This document shows positions 51,809 through 60,172 of a stretch of DNA of 64,000 nt, in pieces. Positions within the stretch are counted from its first letter, which is position 1. Each line of letters opens with the position of its first letter. Below the pieces are notes generated by a model that saw nothing but the letters and a program-made list of their open reading frames with translations, ran no database searches and had not been told where the DNA came from. Source of the stretch: Rhodospirillaceae bacterium. Its GTDB lineage: Bacteria > Pseudomonadota > Alphaproteobacteria > MPNO01 > UBA2964. The DNA is taken from positions 81,930 to 145,929 of the forward strand of contig PBIN01000002.1 in assembly GCA_002720855.1 (NCBI GenBank), in the 5' to 3' direction. Position numbers and translations under genes: made by a program.

Positions 51809-52479
51809 GCGCGTCTGTGTCTGCGAATTCCTGCAAGACCTAAAAGGCTCAACCCGAAAATCGCAATAGTACCTGGTTCGGGAATGGTTGAAGCCAGTTC
51901 CCCAAACCGGATTTCGTCGATACCCACAGAGTCGTCATCCCTACCGTAGGTGACAGTAACTTCTGTAAAGGTGGCAGTGTCATTTATGATGCCAAAGAAA
52001 CTCGCACCTGTTCCAAAGTTAGGTGTTCCCAACCCGGATAGGACGTCCCCAGCATTCGTAGTAATGGACAGCGAGTCCACGACATTGTGATGGCTCAGAG
52101 TAAAAGAAAATGCGTTGATTGCATCGTCAAAAGTATAGGTTGTTGAGCCGCTGGCATGAATAAAATTGGTGCCATCGGTCGCTGTCGTGAACGCTGCGCA
52201 GAACCCTGCGGGACATGTTCGCAAATCGTTGGCGAATGTGCCGCCAAAATTGTCGGCCATCTCGAATGCCCCGAAGTCGATCGAGGGCACTGGTGCTCCA
52301 TTAGGTGTGATGCCTTCAAAACTCTCAAAACTGAGCCCGCCGCCCGCTGCCGCCAGGAAATTGGTCTGCTCGACGCCGCCAACGTTACCGCTATAGAGGG
52401 TTGTAATCGCGCGCGCAGTTGTGGCGGTAAACGCCAGTGCGGAAGCTACTGCTGCTGTTGTTAAAAGGCGTTTGATCAA
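51805..52479 (-). CDS. PEP-CTERM protein
   Basis: From a TTG at 52479 (GGAAAG four bases upstream) the 224-residue product starts LIKRLLTTAAVASALAFTAT, a signal peptide. It ends IPEPGTIAIFGLSLLGLAGI plus RRHRRA, a canonical sorting tail. The body (GLSFESFEGITPNGAPVPSI, STTYTFDDAINAFSFTLSHH) is a typical beta-rich domain. A longer frame from 52536 overlaps the promoter's -12 element and cannot be the real start. Convergent overlap with the preceding gene. Confidence 0.82.
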   Translation of the reverse strand: MIKRLLTTAAVASALAFTATTARAITTLYSGNVGGVEQTNFLAAAGGGLSFESFEGITPNGAPVPSIDFGAFEMADNFGGTFANDLRTCPAGFCAAFTTATDGTNFIHASGSTTYTFDDAINAFSFTLSHHNVVDSLSITTNAGDVLSGLGTPNFGTGASFFGIINDTATFTEVTVTYGRDDDSVGIDEIRFGELASTIPEPGTIAIFGLSLLGLAGIRRHRRA

Positions 52480-52530
52480 GACGCTTTCCAAGTTGTTTGC
52501 ACGATTGTCGACTATCGCAAGCCCGAATTC

Positions 52531-52546
52531 ATGCAAAATTTATACC
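52531..52546 (-). promoter_or_regulatory. Sigma-54-type -24/-12 promoter of a PEP-CTERM gene
   Basis: On the minus strand CGGTATAAATTTTGCA has GG, a 10-base spacer, then GC preceded by TT and followed by A. It nearly copies the element at 15958 (CGGTATGATTCTTGCA). It lies about 55 bp before the TTG start at 52479. Confidence 0.72.
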
Positions 52547-52647
52547 GGAATCGCAAAATTACAGAAATTCAATATGTTATCACATTGCCGACATGATGTT
52601 ATTCCGCAGATTGTAAGAGGTACCGACATTTTTTCCGGAATTCCGCG

Positions 52648-53163
52648 TTAATCTCCGAAAAAAGCTCCATCGCGAAAAATCACTGGTACGGTCTTATTTT
52701 CTTTTGAATCGCCACGCATTTCTTCGCCCTGCGCGTTGAGACGATAGGGTGCAGCCTGCTTTTTGTAATTGGGGTTACCGACGCGGATCATGACGAGGGG
52801 CTCTTCGCTGGTTGCGAAGAATTTATAGAGATTGCCACGCGGCAACATAATTCCTTCCCACTGGCCAAGCTCAATGGCTTCGTCTTCCGGTCCGAAGAAA
52901 CGCGCAGAGCCCTGCAGGATCATGAAGCTGTGGTCTTCGTGTGGATGTGCATGAAGTTCGTTTTCGCCACCGGACGCATATATCTTTAGTCGAATCGTAA
53001 GATCATCTGTCGCGGCCAAAACGCTGTCGGTGCGGCCTTGCTCCAGGAGCTGACCCTTGAGGGAAAAAACGTATGGTTTCTTCTTATCGGAGAGCGCGAC
53101 TTCCTGATCCTTCATTTCCTTATGCGTCAGAGCAGGCGGCGTAAACTGCGGTGAATCAAGCAT
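52648..53163 (-). CDS. Cupin-domain protein
   Basis: The 171-residue protein has a single cupin barrel: ELHAHPHEDHSFMILQGSARFFG provides His-x-His and a later His, and GIMLPRGNLYKFFATSEEPL the second conserved box. I start at ATG 53163 because GGAGG is 9 bases away; the upstream ATG at 53172 has none. It is divergent from the UbiD gene and may take part in the same pathway as a small-molecule dioxygenase or isomerase. Substrate unknown. Confidence 0.8.
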   Translation of the reverse strand: MLDSPQFTPPALTHKEMKDQEVALSDKKKPYVFSLKGQLLEQGRTDSVLAATDDLTIRLKIYASGGENELHAHPHEDHSFMILQGSARFFGPEDEAIELGQWEGIMLPRGNLYKFFATSEEPLVMIRVGNPNYKKQAAPYRLNAQGEEMRGDSKENKTVPVIFRDGAFFGD

Positions 53164-53268
53164 TGCTGGCATCCTCCATCAATATATTATTGTCGAAATT
53201 ATACGGTGGAATTCACCGCTTCAGTAGGGGCATTCATTTGTCGATGCTATTGTTGATCGTAGAGCTTT

Positions 53269-53288
53269 ATTGTACGTACACATACAAT
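53269..53288. promoter_or_regulatory. Candidate operator between the cupin and UbiD genes
   Basis: ATTGTA (53269-53274) and TACAAT (53283-53288) form perfect 6-bp arms around an 8-base centre, which itself begins a TGTACGTACA palindrome. It lies 39 bp before the ubiD-like ATG and in the gap shared with the divergent cupin gene. This fits a GntR or TetR-type operator, but no regulator is encoded nearby. Confidence 0.4.
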
Positions 53289-53326
53289 TATAATTTTAGC
53301 GAATAGATGCCGCAGGAGGAGATATT

Positions 53327-54892
53327 ATGGCAGACCGGATGGCTGTGAAGCTTGAAGACAAAGGGGCGAACGGGCTGACGCGTGAGGAAGCGCTGGTTGA
53401 TCTGCGCACTACGCTTGAGTGGCTGGGCGATGATGTTCAGTACATCGATGGCGAGGTCGATCCATTGGTCGAGATGTGCACCATCACAAAAGCGTTTGAC
53501 AACTCCAAGGTGATCGTCGCGAACAATATCAAGGGCTATCCGGGCGTCCGGATGATCTCCAACCTTTATTCGCGCAAAGAACGGGTCAATAAATTCCATG
53601 GCGTCGAGGATTTTCGCGAAATCAAGCACCAGCTTCTGGAACAGGTAAACAATCCGATCCAGCCGCGTATTATCGATGATGGCCCTGTCCACGAAGAGGT
53701 TCTCATCCCCGGTAAAGATTTCGATCACATTCATGACATCATTCCCGTAGCAACCCACACCTTTAATGATGGTGGTCAAATCTTTGGCGCCGGATCGCAT
53801 CTCTTTATGGGAGAGCCGTGGGTCCCGGGCGGCGGAAGCCAAATTTCGATGTATCGCATGTCATTCCGCGAGGGACAGAAATACGCCTCGATCAACATGG
53901 TGCCGGGTGGGGCAGGTGACGTAATCTGTTCGCATCATCCAGGCAAGAAAGTGCCCTGCACTGTGAATGTTTGCCCGCCGGTCGGTCCGGAGCTTGTTTC
54001 CGTTTCAACCATGAACCCGGTGATCTTTCCGGGGCAAACGGACAAACTCGGTTTTGCGGGCGCCATACAGGGTTATCCCGTCGATGTCGTAAAAGCGCGC
54101 ACCGTCGATGCCTATACCATCGCCAATGCAGAATGGTCGCTTGAAGGCTATGTACTGGAAGGCGAACGCGTCTGGGAAACCGAAGAAGCAGAACGGATGG
54201 GTAAACAGGGTGTTGCGCTACTACATCCTGAGTGGGCGCGCTCCATGGGACACGCCTATCGTACACCGCGCGCATTTGAACTTACAGCTGTTACACGCCG
54301 CAAGAAGAACCCCATTGTTTACACACCGCATTTTGGTGCCTTTTGGTATGAGGCGCCGTTCATGTGTGCCAGCGTGTATGAGCTTTGTGAGCGCATGGCA
54401 CCGGGCTTTGTCAAAGATGTGGCGAGCTGGCTTGGCCTTACGCTTTGGGGTGGATTGGTTATCCAGGTCAAGAAACGCCGCCGTTCTGATGAAGGAATGC
54501 AGCGTAATCTGTTGACTGCGATCATGGGGCTCTATCGGGGTATGCGGCTGGTGGTAGTCGTCGATGAGGATATCGATCCGTGGCAGCCTGAAGACGTGAT
54601 GTGGGCGATCCAATCGCGTGCGTCGGCTCAGAAAGACTATATCGTTTATAACGAATATGGCCGCGGGCAGGCATTCCAGCCGTCTGAGCTCAAAATCGGG
54701 AATATCTCAGTCTCGGATGGCGGAATGGGCATTGATGCAACCGCACCCTTGGGCGTTCAGGTATACGAACGTTCCAAATACCCTGTTGACGAGATGGACT
54801 TTTCGAAATGGCTGAGCGAGGACGAGATTGCCGAGCTCAAGAATATGCAGGATCCCTATTTCCGCTGGTTGGGAGAAACCGGTCACGGCTAA
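53327..54892 (+). CDS. UbiD family decarboxylase (prFMN-dependent)
   Basis: The 521-residue protein matches UbiD: FRVMISNLYSRKE-like PGVRMISNLYSRKERVNKFH at the start, the core DIIPVATHTFNDGGQIFGAG, MYRMSFREGQKYASINMVPG, and VVVDEDIDPWQPEDVMWAIQ near the C-terminus with the conserved acidic and Arg region. Family enzymes use prenylated FMN, made by UbiX, to (de)carboxylate aromatic or unsaturated acids. It is preceded by a strong GGAGG site. The genes on both sides suggest aromatic degradation. Substrate not predictable. Confidence 0.92.
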   Translation: MADRMAVKLEDKGANGLTREEALVDLRTTLEWLGDDVQYIDGEVDPLVEMCTITKAFDNSKVIVANNIKGYPGVRMISNLYSRKERVNKFHGVEDFREIKHQLLEQVNNPIQPRIIDDGPVHEEVLIPGKDFDHIHDIIPVATHTFNDGGQIFGAGSHLFMGEPWVPGGGSQISMYRMSFREGQKYASINMVPGGAGDVICSHHPGKKVPCTVNVCPPVGPELVSVSTMNPVIFPGQTDKLGFAGAIQGYPVDVVKARTVDAYTIANAEWSLEGYVLEGERVWETEEAERMGKQGVALLHPEWARSMGHAYRTPRAFELTAVTRRKKNPIVYTPHFGAFWYEAPFMCASVYELCERMAPGFVKDVASWLGLTLWGGLVIQVKKRRRSDEGMQRNLLTAIMGLYRGMRLVVVVDEDIDPWQPEDVMWAIQSRASAQKDYIVYNEYGRGQAFQPSELKIGNISVSDGGMGIDATAPLGVQVYERSKYPVDEMDFSKWLSEDEIAELKNMQDPYFRWLGETGHG

Positions 54893-54930
54893 TGCCTTAA
54901 TTTCGTAACTTGACGAAAAGTTGAAGGATA

Positions 54931-54965
54931 CCCCGGGATTCGTTTCGACTCCCGGGGTTTTCTTT
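54931..54965 (+). terminator. Rho-independent terminator after the UbiD gene
   Basis: CCCCGGGA (54931-54938) and TCCCGGGG (54950-54957) form a perfect 8-bp stem with an 11-base loop, followed by TTTTCTTTT (from 54958). Confidence 0.92.
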
Positions 54966-55011
54966 TGATTAACACTCCCTAACTATGGTTAACGCAAAAG
55001 GAGTGGGGCTT

Positions 55012-56670
55012 ATGAAAGCATCTGATTTATTCGTAAAATGCCTTGAAGCAGAAGGGGTTGAGCGCATATTCGGCGTTCCCGGAGAAGAAAACGCCGATTT
55101 AATGATTTCGCTGATGGATAGCGATATCGAGTTTGTTCTCTGCCGACATGAGCAGGCGGCCGCATTTATGGCAGACACCTATGGCCGTTTGACGGGTAAA
55201 GCAGGTGTATGTCTTGCGACGCTTGGCCCCGGTGCGACCAATCTCGTAACCGGTCTGGCGGATGCCAATATGGATCGTTCTCCCGTTGTTGCCATCATCG
55301 GGCAGGGTTCGACACGGCGGCTCCACAAAGAAAGCCATCAGAACATGGATGCGATTGGCATGATGAAGCCAATCAGCAAATGGGCCCACAGTGTCTATAC
55401 CGCGCAATCAATCCCTGAAATCGTCCGCAAGGGCTTCAAGATTGCTGAAGCCGAAAAACCTGGCGTAACCGTTATTGAGCTCCCGGAAGATATTGCCAAA
55501 CGAGACACTGATGAGGAGCCAATGGAGCCGATTCGGACGCGGCGTCCTGCGGCCGATCATAAGGCCGTGGCGCGTGCGGTGGATTTGATAACCAACGCTA
55601 AATCGCCGGTCATCCTGGCGGGTAACGGTTCGGTGAGAAAACGAGCCGCGACCCAGCTTCGCCGCCTTGCCCAGAAAACAGGTATCCCCGTTGTGAATAC
55701 GTTCATGGGTAAGGGTGCGGTTCCCATGGATGATCCGCACACCTTGTTCACGATGGGACTTCAGGGTCGTGACCATGTAATCAAGGCATTCGCGGATTCT
55801 GACGTCGTGATCACGGTTGGATACGACCTCGTCGAATATTCACCCGAATTCTGGAATTCGGAACGCAATCATAAAATCGTTCATATCGATTTTGAACCAG
55901 CGGAGATCGACCAGTTTTATCCGGTATCAGTCGATGTGGTTTCCGATCTCGCTGATGGACTCTGGCAGATCAATGAAGAGATTAATCGGCGCCATGGCGA
56001 CATCCTGCCATTATTCGATATCGGGAATTGGGCGTCGCTGCGACAGACCATTGTCGATGATCTAGCTGCAGAAAAAGATGATGACTCATTCCCGATGAAA
56101 CCCCAGCGAATTCTCAACGATGTAAGGGCATTCCTGGGTGACGAAGACATACTTTTGTCGGATGTCGGTGCGCACAAGATGTGGATCGCGCGGTATTACC
56201 AGTGTCAGGAGGCGAATACCTGTCTCATCTCCAATGGTTTTTGCACGATGGGTTTTGCGATGCCTGGCGCACTCGGTGCTAAGATTGCCTTTCCCGACCG
56301 AAAGATCATGTCGATCAGCGGTGATGCGGGTTTCTTAATGAATGTACAGGATCTGGAAACCGCAGCACGGCTTGGGCTGAATACTGTAAACATGGTCTGG
56401 CTGGATGGTGAGTACGGGCTGATTAAGTGGAAACAACAAAACCATTTCGACGGCAAGCACTCGAATCTAAAATTCAATAACCCTGACTTTGAATTGTTGG
56501 CACAATCCTTTGGAATCTGGGGCAAAGTAATAGATGGTCCCGGGCAGGTGGCGAGTGCTTTGGAGGACGCGTTTGCGCAGGACAAACCCGCCCTCATTGC
56601 TGTGCCTGTTGATTATTCGGAAAACCAGAAACTTACAAAACGCCTCGGCGATATCGACGTTTCGATCTAA
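55012..56670 (+). CDS. Acetolactate synthase-like TPP-dependent enzyme
   Basis: The 552-residue enzyme has all three TPP domains: KASDLFVKCLEAEGVERIFG with GVPGEE (active-site Glu), the FAD-like middle region, and GDAGFLMNVQDLETAARLGL followed by the Asn of the TPP diphosphate motif. Start ATG 55012 has AAGGAG eight bases upstream; the longer frame has none. The pattern is close to catabolic acetolactate synthase, but glyoxylate carboligase or oxalyl-CoA decarboxylase-like roles cannot be ruled out by eye. It follows the UbiD terminator and so has its own transcription unit. Confidence 0.85.
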   Translation: MKASDLFVKCLEAEGVERIFGVPGEENADLMISLMDSDIEFVLCRHEQAAAFMADTYGRLTGKAGVCLATLGPGATNLVTGLADANMDRSPVVAIIGQGSTRRLHKESHQNMDAIGMMKPISKWAHSVYTAQSIPEIVRKGFKIAEAEKPGVTVIELPEDIAKRDTDEEPMEPIRTRRPAADHKAVARAVDLITNAKSPVILAGNGSVRKRAATQLRRLAQKTGIPVVNTFMGKGAVPMDDPHTLFTMGLQGRDHVIKAFADSDVVITVGYDLVEYSPEFWNSERNHKIVHIDFEPAEIDQFYPVSVDVVSDLADGLWQINEEINRRHGDILPLFDIGNWASLRQTIVDDLAAEKDDDSFPMKPQRILNDVRAFLGDEDILLSDVGAHKMWIARYYQCQEANTCLISNGFCTMGFAMPGALGAKIAFPDRKIMSISGDAGFLMNVQDLETAARLGLNTVNMVWLDGEYGLIKWKQQNHFDGKHSNLKFNNPDFELLAQSFGIWGKVIDGPGQVASALEDAFAQDKPALIAVPVDYSENQKLTKRLGDIDVSI

Positions 56671-56682
56671 TTTGCCAGAAGG

Positions 56683-57423
56683 TCAGCCGCCGAAGTTTGA
56701 GCCGCCATTGATGTGCATGTTTTCGCCGGTCATGAAGCTCGCTTTGTCGGAAATCAAATAAATCGCACCTTCGGCTATTTCCTCTGGTTTGGCAAAACGG
56801 CCAAGCGGAAAACGTTGCTGCATGGCGGTCTTTTGCTCGTCGGTATAGCCAGCCACCATCGGTGTGTCGGTTATACCCGGACTCACCGCATTGACACGTA
56901 TTCCATCCGGCCCCAAACCTCGGGCAAGAGAACGTGTTAGGGCCAGAACTGCGCCTTTGGAACTCACATAGGCTGGGCCACCCTGACCATTGCCGCCAGT
57001 AACGCCAAACAGGACAGATGCTGAAGTTGTGAGAACGATTGATCCCTTACCCTGTTTTTTCATTTGCTGGGCCGCGGCGCGCGCGATCAGAAATGAACCT
57101 GTTACGTTGATCGCGAGGATCTTGTTCATTTCTTCGGGATCAAGTTCATCCCAGCGAGCGCTGGAATGCGCGGCACCGCAATGGATCAAACCATCAAGTT
57201 TGCCAAAGTTTTCAATTGCTGTGGCTACAGCGTTGATACAATCGTTTTCAACGGAAACGTCGCCGCTGATAAATTGCAGGTTCGTATGTTGACCCAGGGT
57301 TTCCCGCATTTTCTCCATCTGCGGATCAAAACCCACAACATCAGCGCCTCTTTCTAATAGCAACCGTGCACAGGCGTTGCCGATGCCACTGGCAGCACCA
57401 GTAATAAGAACCGTTTTATCCAA
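56683..57423 (-). CDS. SDR family oxidoreductase
   Basis: The 246-residue Rossmann enzyme has TGAASGIGNACARLLLERGA (NAD(P) loop), NNAG-like HCGAAHSSAR, Ser in VLTTSASVL, the catalytic Tyr-x3-Lys in AYVSSKGAV, and PGITDTPMV. Cytosolic dehydrogenases of this classical type act on alcohols or ketones. The HCGAAHS replaces the usual NNAG, which may affect the Asn-based proton relay. It ends 12 bp before the convergent synthase gene. Confidence 0.92.
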   Translation of the reverse strand: MDKTVLITGAASGIGNACARLLLERGADVVGFDPQMEKMRETLGQHTNLQFISGDVSVENDCINAVATAIENFGKLDGLIHCGAAHSSARWDELDPEEMNKILAINVTGSFLIARAAAQQMKKQGKGSIVLTTSASVLFGVTGGNGQGGPAYVSSKGAVLALTRSLARGLGPDGIRVNAVSPGITDTPMVAGYTDEQKTAMQQRFPLGRFAKPEEIAEGAIYLISDKASFMTGENMHINGGSNFGG

Positions 57424-57586
57424 TGCATCTGACCTTTCTTGGTTTCGCTTAGCTATTAGAATTCTCTATTGCGACTGGTGCTGGATAGCAAGTGAGCAAA
57501 AGAGCGCAATCTGGTTTTGGAACAACTGTAAATTGTGGTAATTTAAATAGAACAATTGCGCTGTAAATTTATAGGGAAACAGAGAT

Positions 57587-57997
57587 TTGGAAATTGTTGG
57601 CTCATCACTAAATGAATTGCCTTGGTTCCTTGCTTACCTTGGAACGGCGTTCGCACTCACCTTGATTTATATGATTATCTATATGTGGGTAACGCCACAT
57701 GATGAAATTAAACTCATTCGTGAAAACAATCTGGCGGCATCTTACGCGTCGGTTGGAAGCCTGGTTGGATTTTCTATTCCGCTGGCGAGCGCAATCGCAC
57801 ACTCTGCCGCGCTTGTTGATTGCGTAATCTGGGGTGTCATCGCTTTAATCGTTCAGGTCGCTGTTTTTTATTTGGTTCGGTTACCAGTACCGAAAATTTC
57901 AGAAAGAATTGAAAGCGGTGAAGCAGCGAGTGGTTTATGGTTAGGTGCAGCATCCTTAACCGGGGGGCTGCTCAACGCAGCCTGTATGACCAGTTAG
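57587..57997 (+). CDS. DUF350 membrane protein
   Basis: A 136-residue protein with four hydrophobic segments: FLAYLGTAFALTLIYMIIYM, the middle NLAASYASVGSLVGFSIPLA and VDCVIWGVIALIVQVAVFYL, and a last AASGLWLGAASLTGGLLNAA. This is the DUF350 pattern, which is often encoded with YgiB/YgiC-like genes. The start is TTG at 57587, after an AGGGAAAC site. It is the first gene of the operon that continues with DUF1190 (12 bp) and a glutathionylspermidine synthase-like gene. Confidence 0.78.
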   Translation: MEIVGSSLNELPWFLAYLGTAFALTLIYMIIYMWVTPHDEIKLIRENNLAASYASVGSLVGFSIPLASAIAHSAALVDCVIWGVIALIVQVAVFYLVRLPVPKISERIESGEAASGLWLGAASLTGGLLNAACMTS

Positions 57998-58009
57998 TCG
58001 GGAGATATA

Positions 58010-58555
58010 TTGATGAAAAACCTAACGTCAATTTCCGTTGTCGCCCTAGTGGCGGCTGGAGCGCTTTGGTTTACGACAAGAGAGGAACCGAAGACTGATG
58101 CCGCAGTGTATGAATCTCTCCAGCAATGCCTGGCGGATGTAAATATGGTGCGATCGGATTGTGAAAAGAATTACGCTGCAGCAAAGCAACAACATGCATC
58201 AGTAGCACCAAAATTTGCCACGCAAAGAGAGTGCGAGGAGGAGTTTGGTGCTGCACGTTGTGAAAAAGCCCCTCAAACAACATCGACGGGGAGTTCAATG
58301 TTTATGCCTCTGATGATGGGGTACATGATGGGCTCAGTTATTGGCGGTCGTGGCTATGGAAATGGCCAGCCGCTCTACCGGACACGTGCCAACCCAGGAA
58401 CATTCAGAACAGCTGACAATAAAAGCGCTGGTCGTACCGTAGGGCGAACCAAGGTTGCGAAGTCATCGACGACGCGGCCGACAGCAAAATCTTCCACCCG
58501 GTCTCGCGGTGGGTTTGGCTCGCTTGGACGCCGTTTTGGTTCGGCAGCAACCTGA
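58010..58555 (+). CDS. DUF1190 (YgiB-like) protein
   Basis: The 181-residue protein has a single N-terminal membrane or lipidation-like segment (LTSISVVALVAAGALWFT). A helical region with three Cys follows (QQCLADVNMVRSDCEKNYAA, then QRECEEEFGAARCE), then MFMPLMMGYMMGSVIGGRGY and an Arg/Ser/Thr-rich disordered tail. The Cys pattern and GGxGYGxGQPLYRTR fit the DUF1190/YgiB family. Located 25 bp before the ygiC-like gene, as in other genomes (known pairing). Role unknown. Confidence 0.78.
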   Translation: MMKNLTSISVVALVAAGALWFTTREEPKTDAAVYESLQQCLADVNMVRSDCEKNYAAAKQQHASVAPKFATQRECEEEFGAARCEKAPQTTSTGSSMFMPLMMGYMMGSVIGGRGYGNGQPLYRTRANPGTFRTADNKSAGRTVGRTKVAKSSTTRPTAKSSTRSRGGFGSLGRRFGSAAT

Positions 58556-58580
58556 TAACAATTAGAAAAAACAATAGCTG

Positions 58581-59741
58581 ATGAAGCGTAATCCCGTCAG
58601 AGAACGGCAGGGCTTGGCGGGGGCTGCGGCACGGCACGAATTCGATTTTCGTCCCGGAGAAGGTATCCCATTTTGGGATGAGACCGCATTCTATCAATTT
58701 TCGACCAGTCAGATCGAAGACGATCTGGTCGCGCCTGCTGAAGAGATCGAAAACCTCTGTTATGAGGTCATAGCGCGTGCAATGGAAGACGAAACCGTTC
58801 TCCAAAGGATGGGAGTGGCACGCTTTCATTGGGATTTGATTGCCGATAGTTGGCAAAATCAGGAACGAAACCTCTATGGCCGCATGGACTTTTCCTATAG
58901 CGGTGAAGGTCCTGCCAAGCTTCTCGAGTACAATGCTGATACGCCAACGACTCTCTATGAGTCGGCCGTGTTTCAGTGGGAGTGGCTCGAAGAAGCCGTC
59001 GTAGAAGGATTGCTTCCCGATTCAAGTGATCAATTCAACGAGGTTCACGAGAAGATAGTCGAGGCCTTTTCGCACATGGGGATCGACAGCGTGCTTCATC
59101 TTGCCAGTAATCAGGAGATCGAGGATGACAAGGGAACCTTGGAATATATCGGCGAGTGTGCAAACGAAGCTGGGTTGTTGACGCACGTCTTGGCGATGGA
59201 AGATATCGGTATCAATGGGGATGCTCAGTTTACCGATCTTGATGACAAGCAAATAACGACGTTGTTTAAGCTATACCCCTGGGAATGGATATTGGCTGAG
59301 GAATTCAGCGCAAACATCTCAGCGAGCGGTACTCGTTTTATTGAACCGGCATGGCGTTCAATTCTGTCGAACAAAGGGTTGCTTCCAGTTCTCTGGGAAA
59401 TGTTTGAAGGACACCCGAATCTTCTGCCGGCATATTTCGAAGATGACCCAGCGGCCGACAGCTTGGGTGAAACCTATGTTCGAAAACCACTAAATGGCCG
59501 CCAGGGAGCCAATATCGAAATTTTCCGCGATGGCAGGTTAGAGGTCTCAAGAGAAGGGCCTTACGGAGATCAAAGCCATATTCTTCAGGCCTATTGTCCA
59601 TTGCCGGAATTTGATGGCGCATTTCCTTTAATTGGATGTTGGATGATCGCCAGTAAAGCTGTTGGCATGGGAATTCGTGAAGACAAGAACCTTATTACGG
59701 GCACCGAGGCGAACTTTGTCCCTCATGTGATCCTCGATTGA
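58581..59741 (+). CDS. Glutathionylspermidine synthase family protein (YgiC-like)
   Basis: The 386-residue protein matches the ATP-grasp ligase part of glutathionylspermidine synthase without the amidase domain. Marks are NLYGRMDFSYSGEGPAKLLE (substrate Asn/Asp), YNADTPTTLYESAVFQWEWL, YPWEWILAEEF, the SNKGLLPVLWEMF region and YVRKPLNGRQGANIEIFRDG holding the Lys and Gly-rich ATP loop. The family joins a peptide acid to an amine; YgiC's own substrate is uncertain. It ends 59 bp before an AdoMet decarboxylase-like gene, consistent with a role in polyamine or glutathione-like chemistry (inference). Confidence 0.88.
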   Translation: MKRNPVRERQGLAGAAARHEFDFRPGEGIPFWDETAFYQFSTSQIEDDLVAPAEEIENLCYEVIARAMEDETVLQRMGVARFHWDLIADSWQNQERNLYGRMDFSYSGEGPAKLLEYNADTPTTLYESAVFQWEWLEEAVVEGLLPDSSDQFNEVHEKIVEAFSHMGIDSVLHLASNQEIEDDKGTLEYIGECANEAGLLTHVLAMEDIGINGDAQFTDLDDKQITTLFKLYPWEWILAEEFSANISASGTRFIEPAWRSILSNKGLLPVLWEMFEGHPNLLPAYFEDDPAADSLGETYVRKPLNGRQGANIEIFRDGRLEVSREGPYGDQSHILQAYCPLPEFDGAFPLIGCWMIASKAVGMGIREDKNLITGTEANFVPHVILD

Positions 59742-59800
59742 CGCGGCGCTGGACGGGTGTAATCCTCAAATCTTCTAAAGCGCGCATGACCGGAGAAAAT

Positions 59801-60172
59801 ATGGAAAAATATGGGGTTGAACTGATCCTCGACATGCATGGCTGCGATCCAAAAACATTTACGCGCGATAGCATAAGCAGGTATTTTGAAAAACTTTGTG
59901 TCCTAATAGATATGAAACGTGAGGACCTGCATTTCTGGGACGATGTTGGCGTTGCAGAAGAGGATAAGCAGACCTCGCCTCATACACAGGGTACATCTGC
60001 CGTACAATTTATATTGACGAGTTCAATTGTCATTCACGCGCTCGATCAACTCGAAGCAGTTTATATCAACATGTTTTCCTGCAAGGAGTTTGACCCCAGA
60101 ATAGCTGAAGATTTTTCTGTCGAATGGTTCGGGAGCAAGCAATGTTCAGCGCGTTTTATCGAACGTGTTTGA
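59801..60172 (+). CDS. S-adenosylmethionine decarboxylase-like protein
   Basis: The ATG at 59801 has GGAG five bases upstream and gives 123 residues, the size of the small bacterial AdoMet decarboxylase proenzyme. The residues that make the pyruvoyl cofactor and acid/base pair can be placed: Ser74 in ILTSSIVIHA, His79, and Cys94 in MFSCKEF. These align with Ser63, His68 and Cys83 of the Thermotoga enzyme. The usual Glu-Ser-His context is Thr-Ser-Ser here, so self-processing may differ. It provides decarboxylated AdoMet for aminopropyl transfer (family role). The stop overlaps the next gene. Confidence 0.78.
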   Translation: MEKYGVELILDMHGCDPKTFTRDSISRYFEKLCVLIDMKREDLHFWDDVGVAEEDKQTSPHTQGTSAVQFILTSSIVIHALDQLEAVYINMFSCKEFDPRIAEDFSVEWFGSKQCSARFIERV

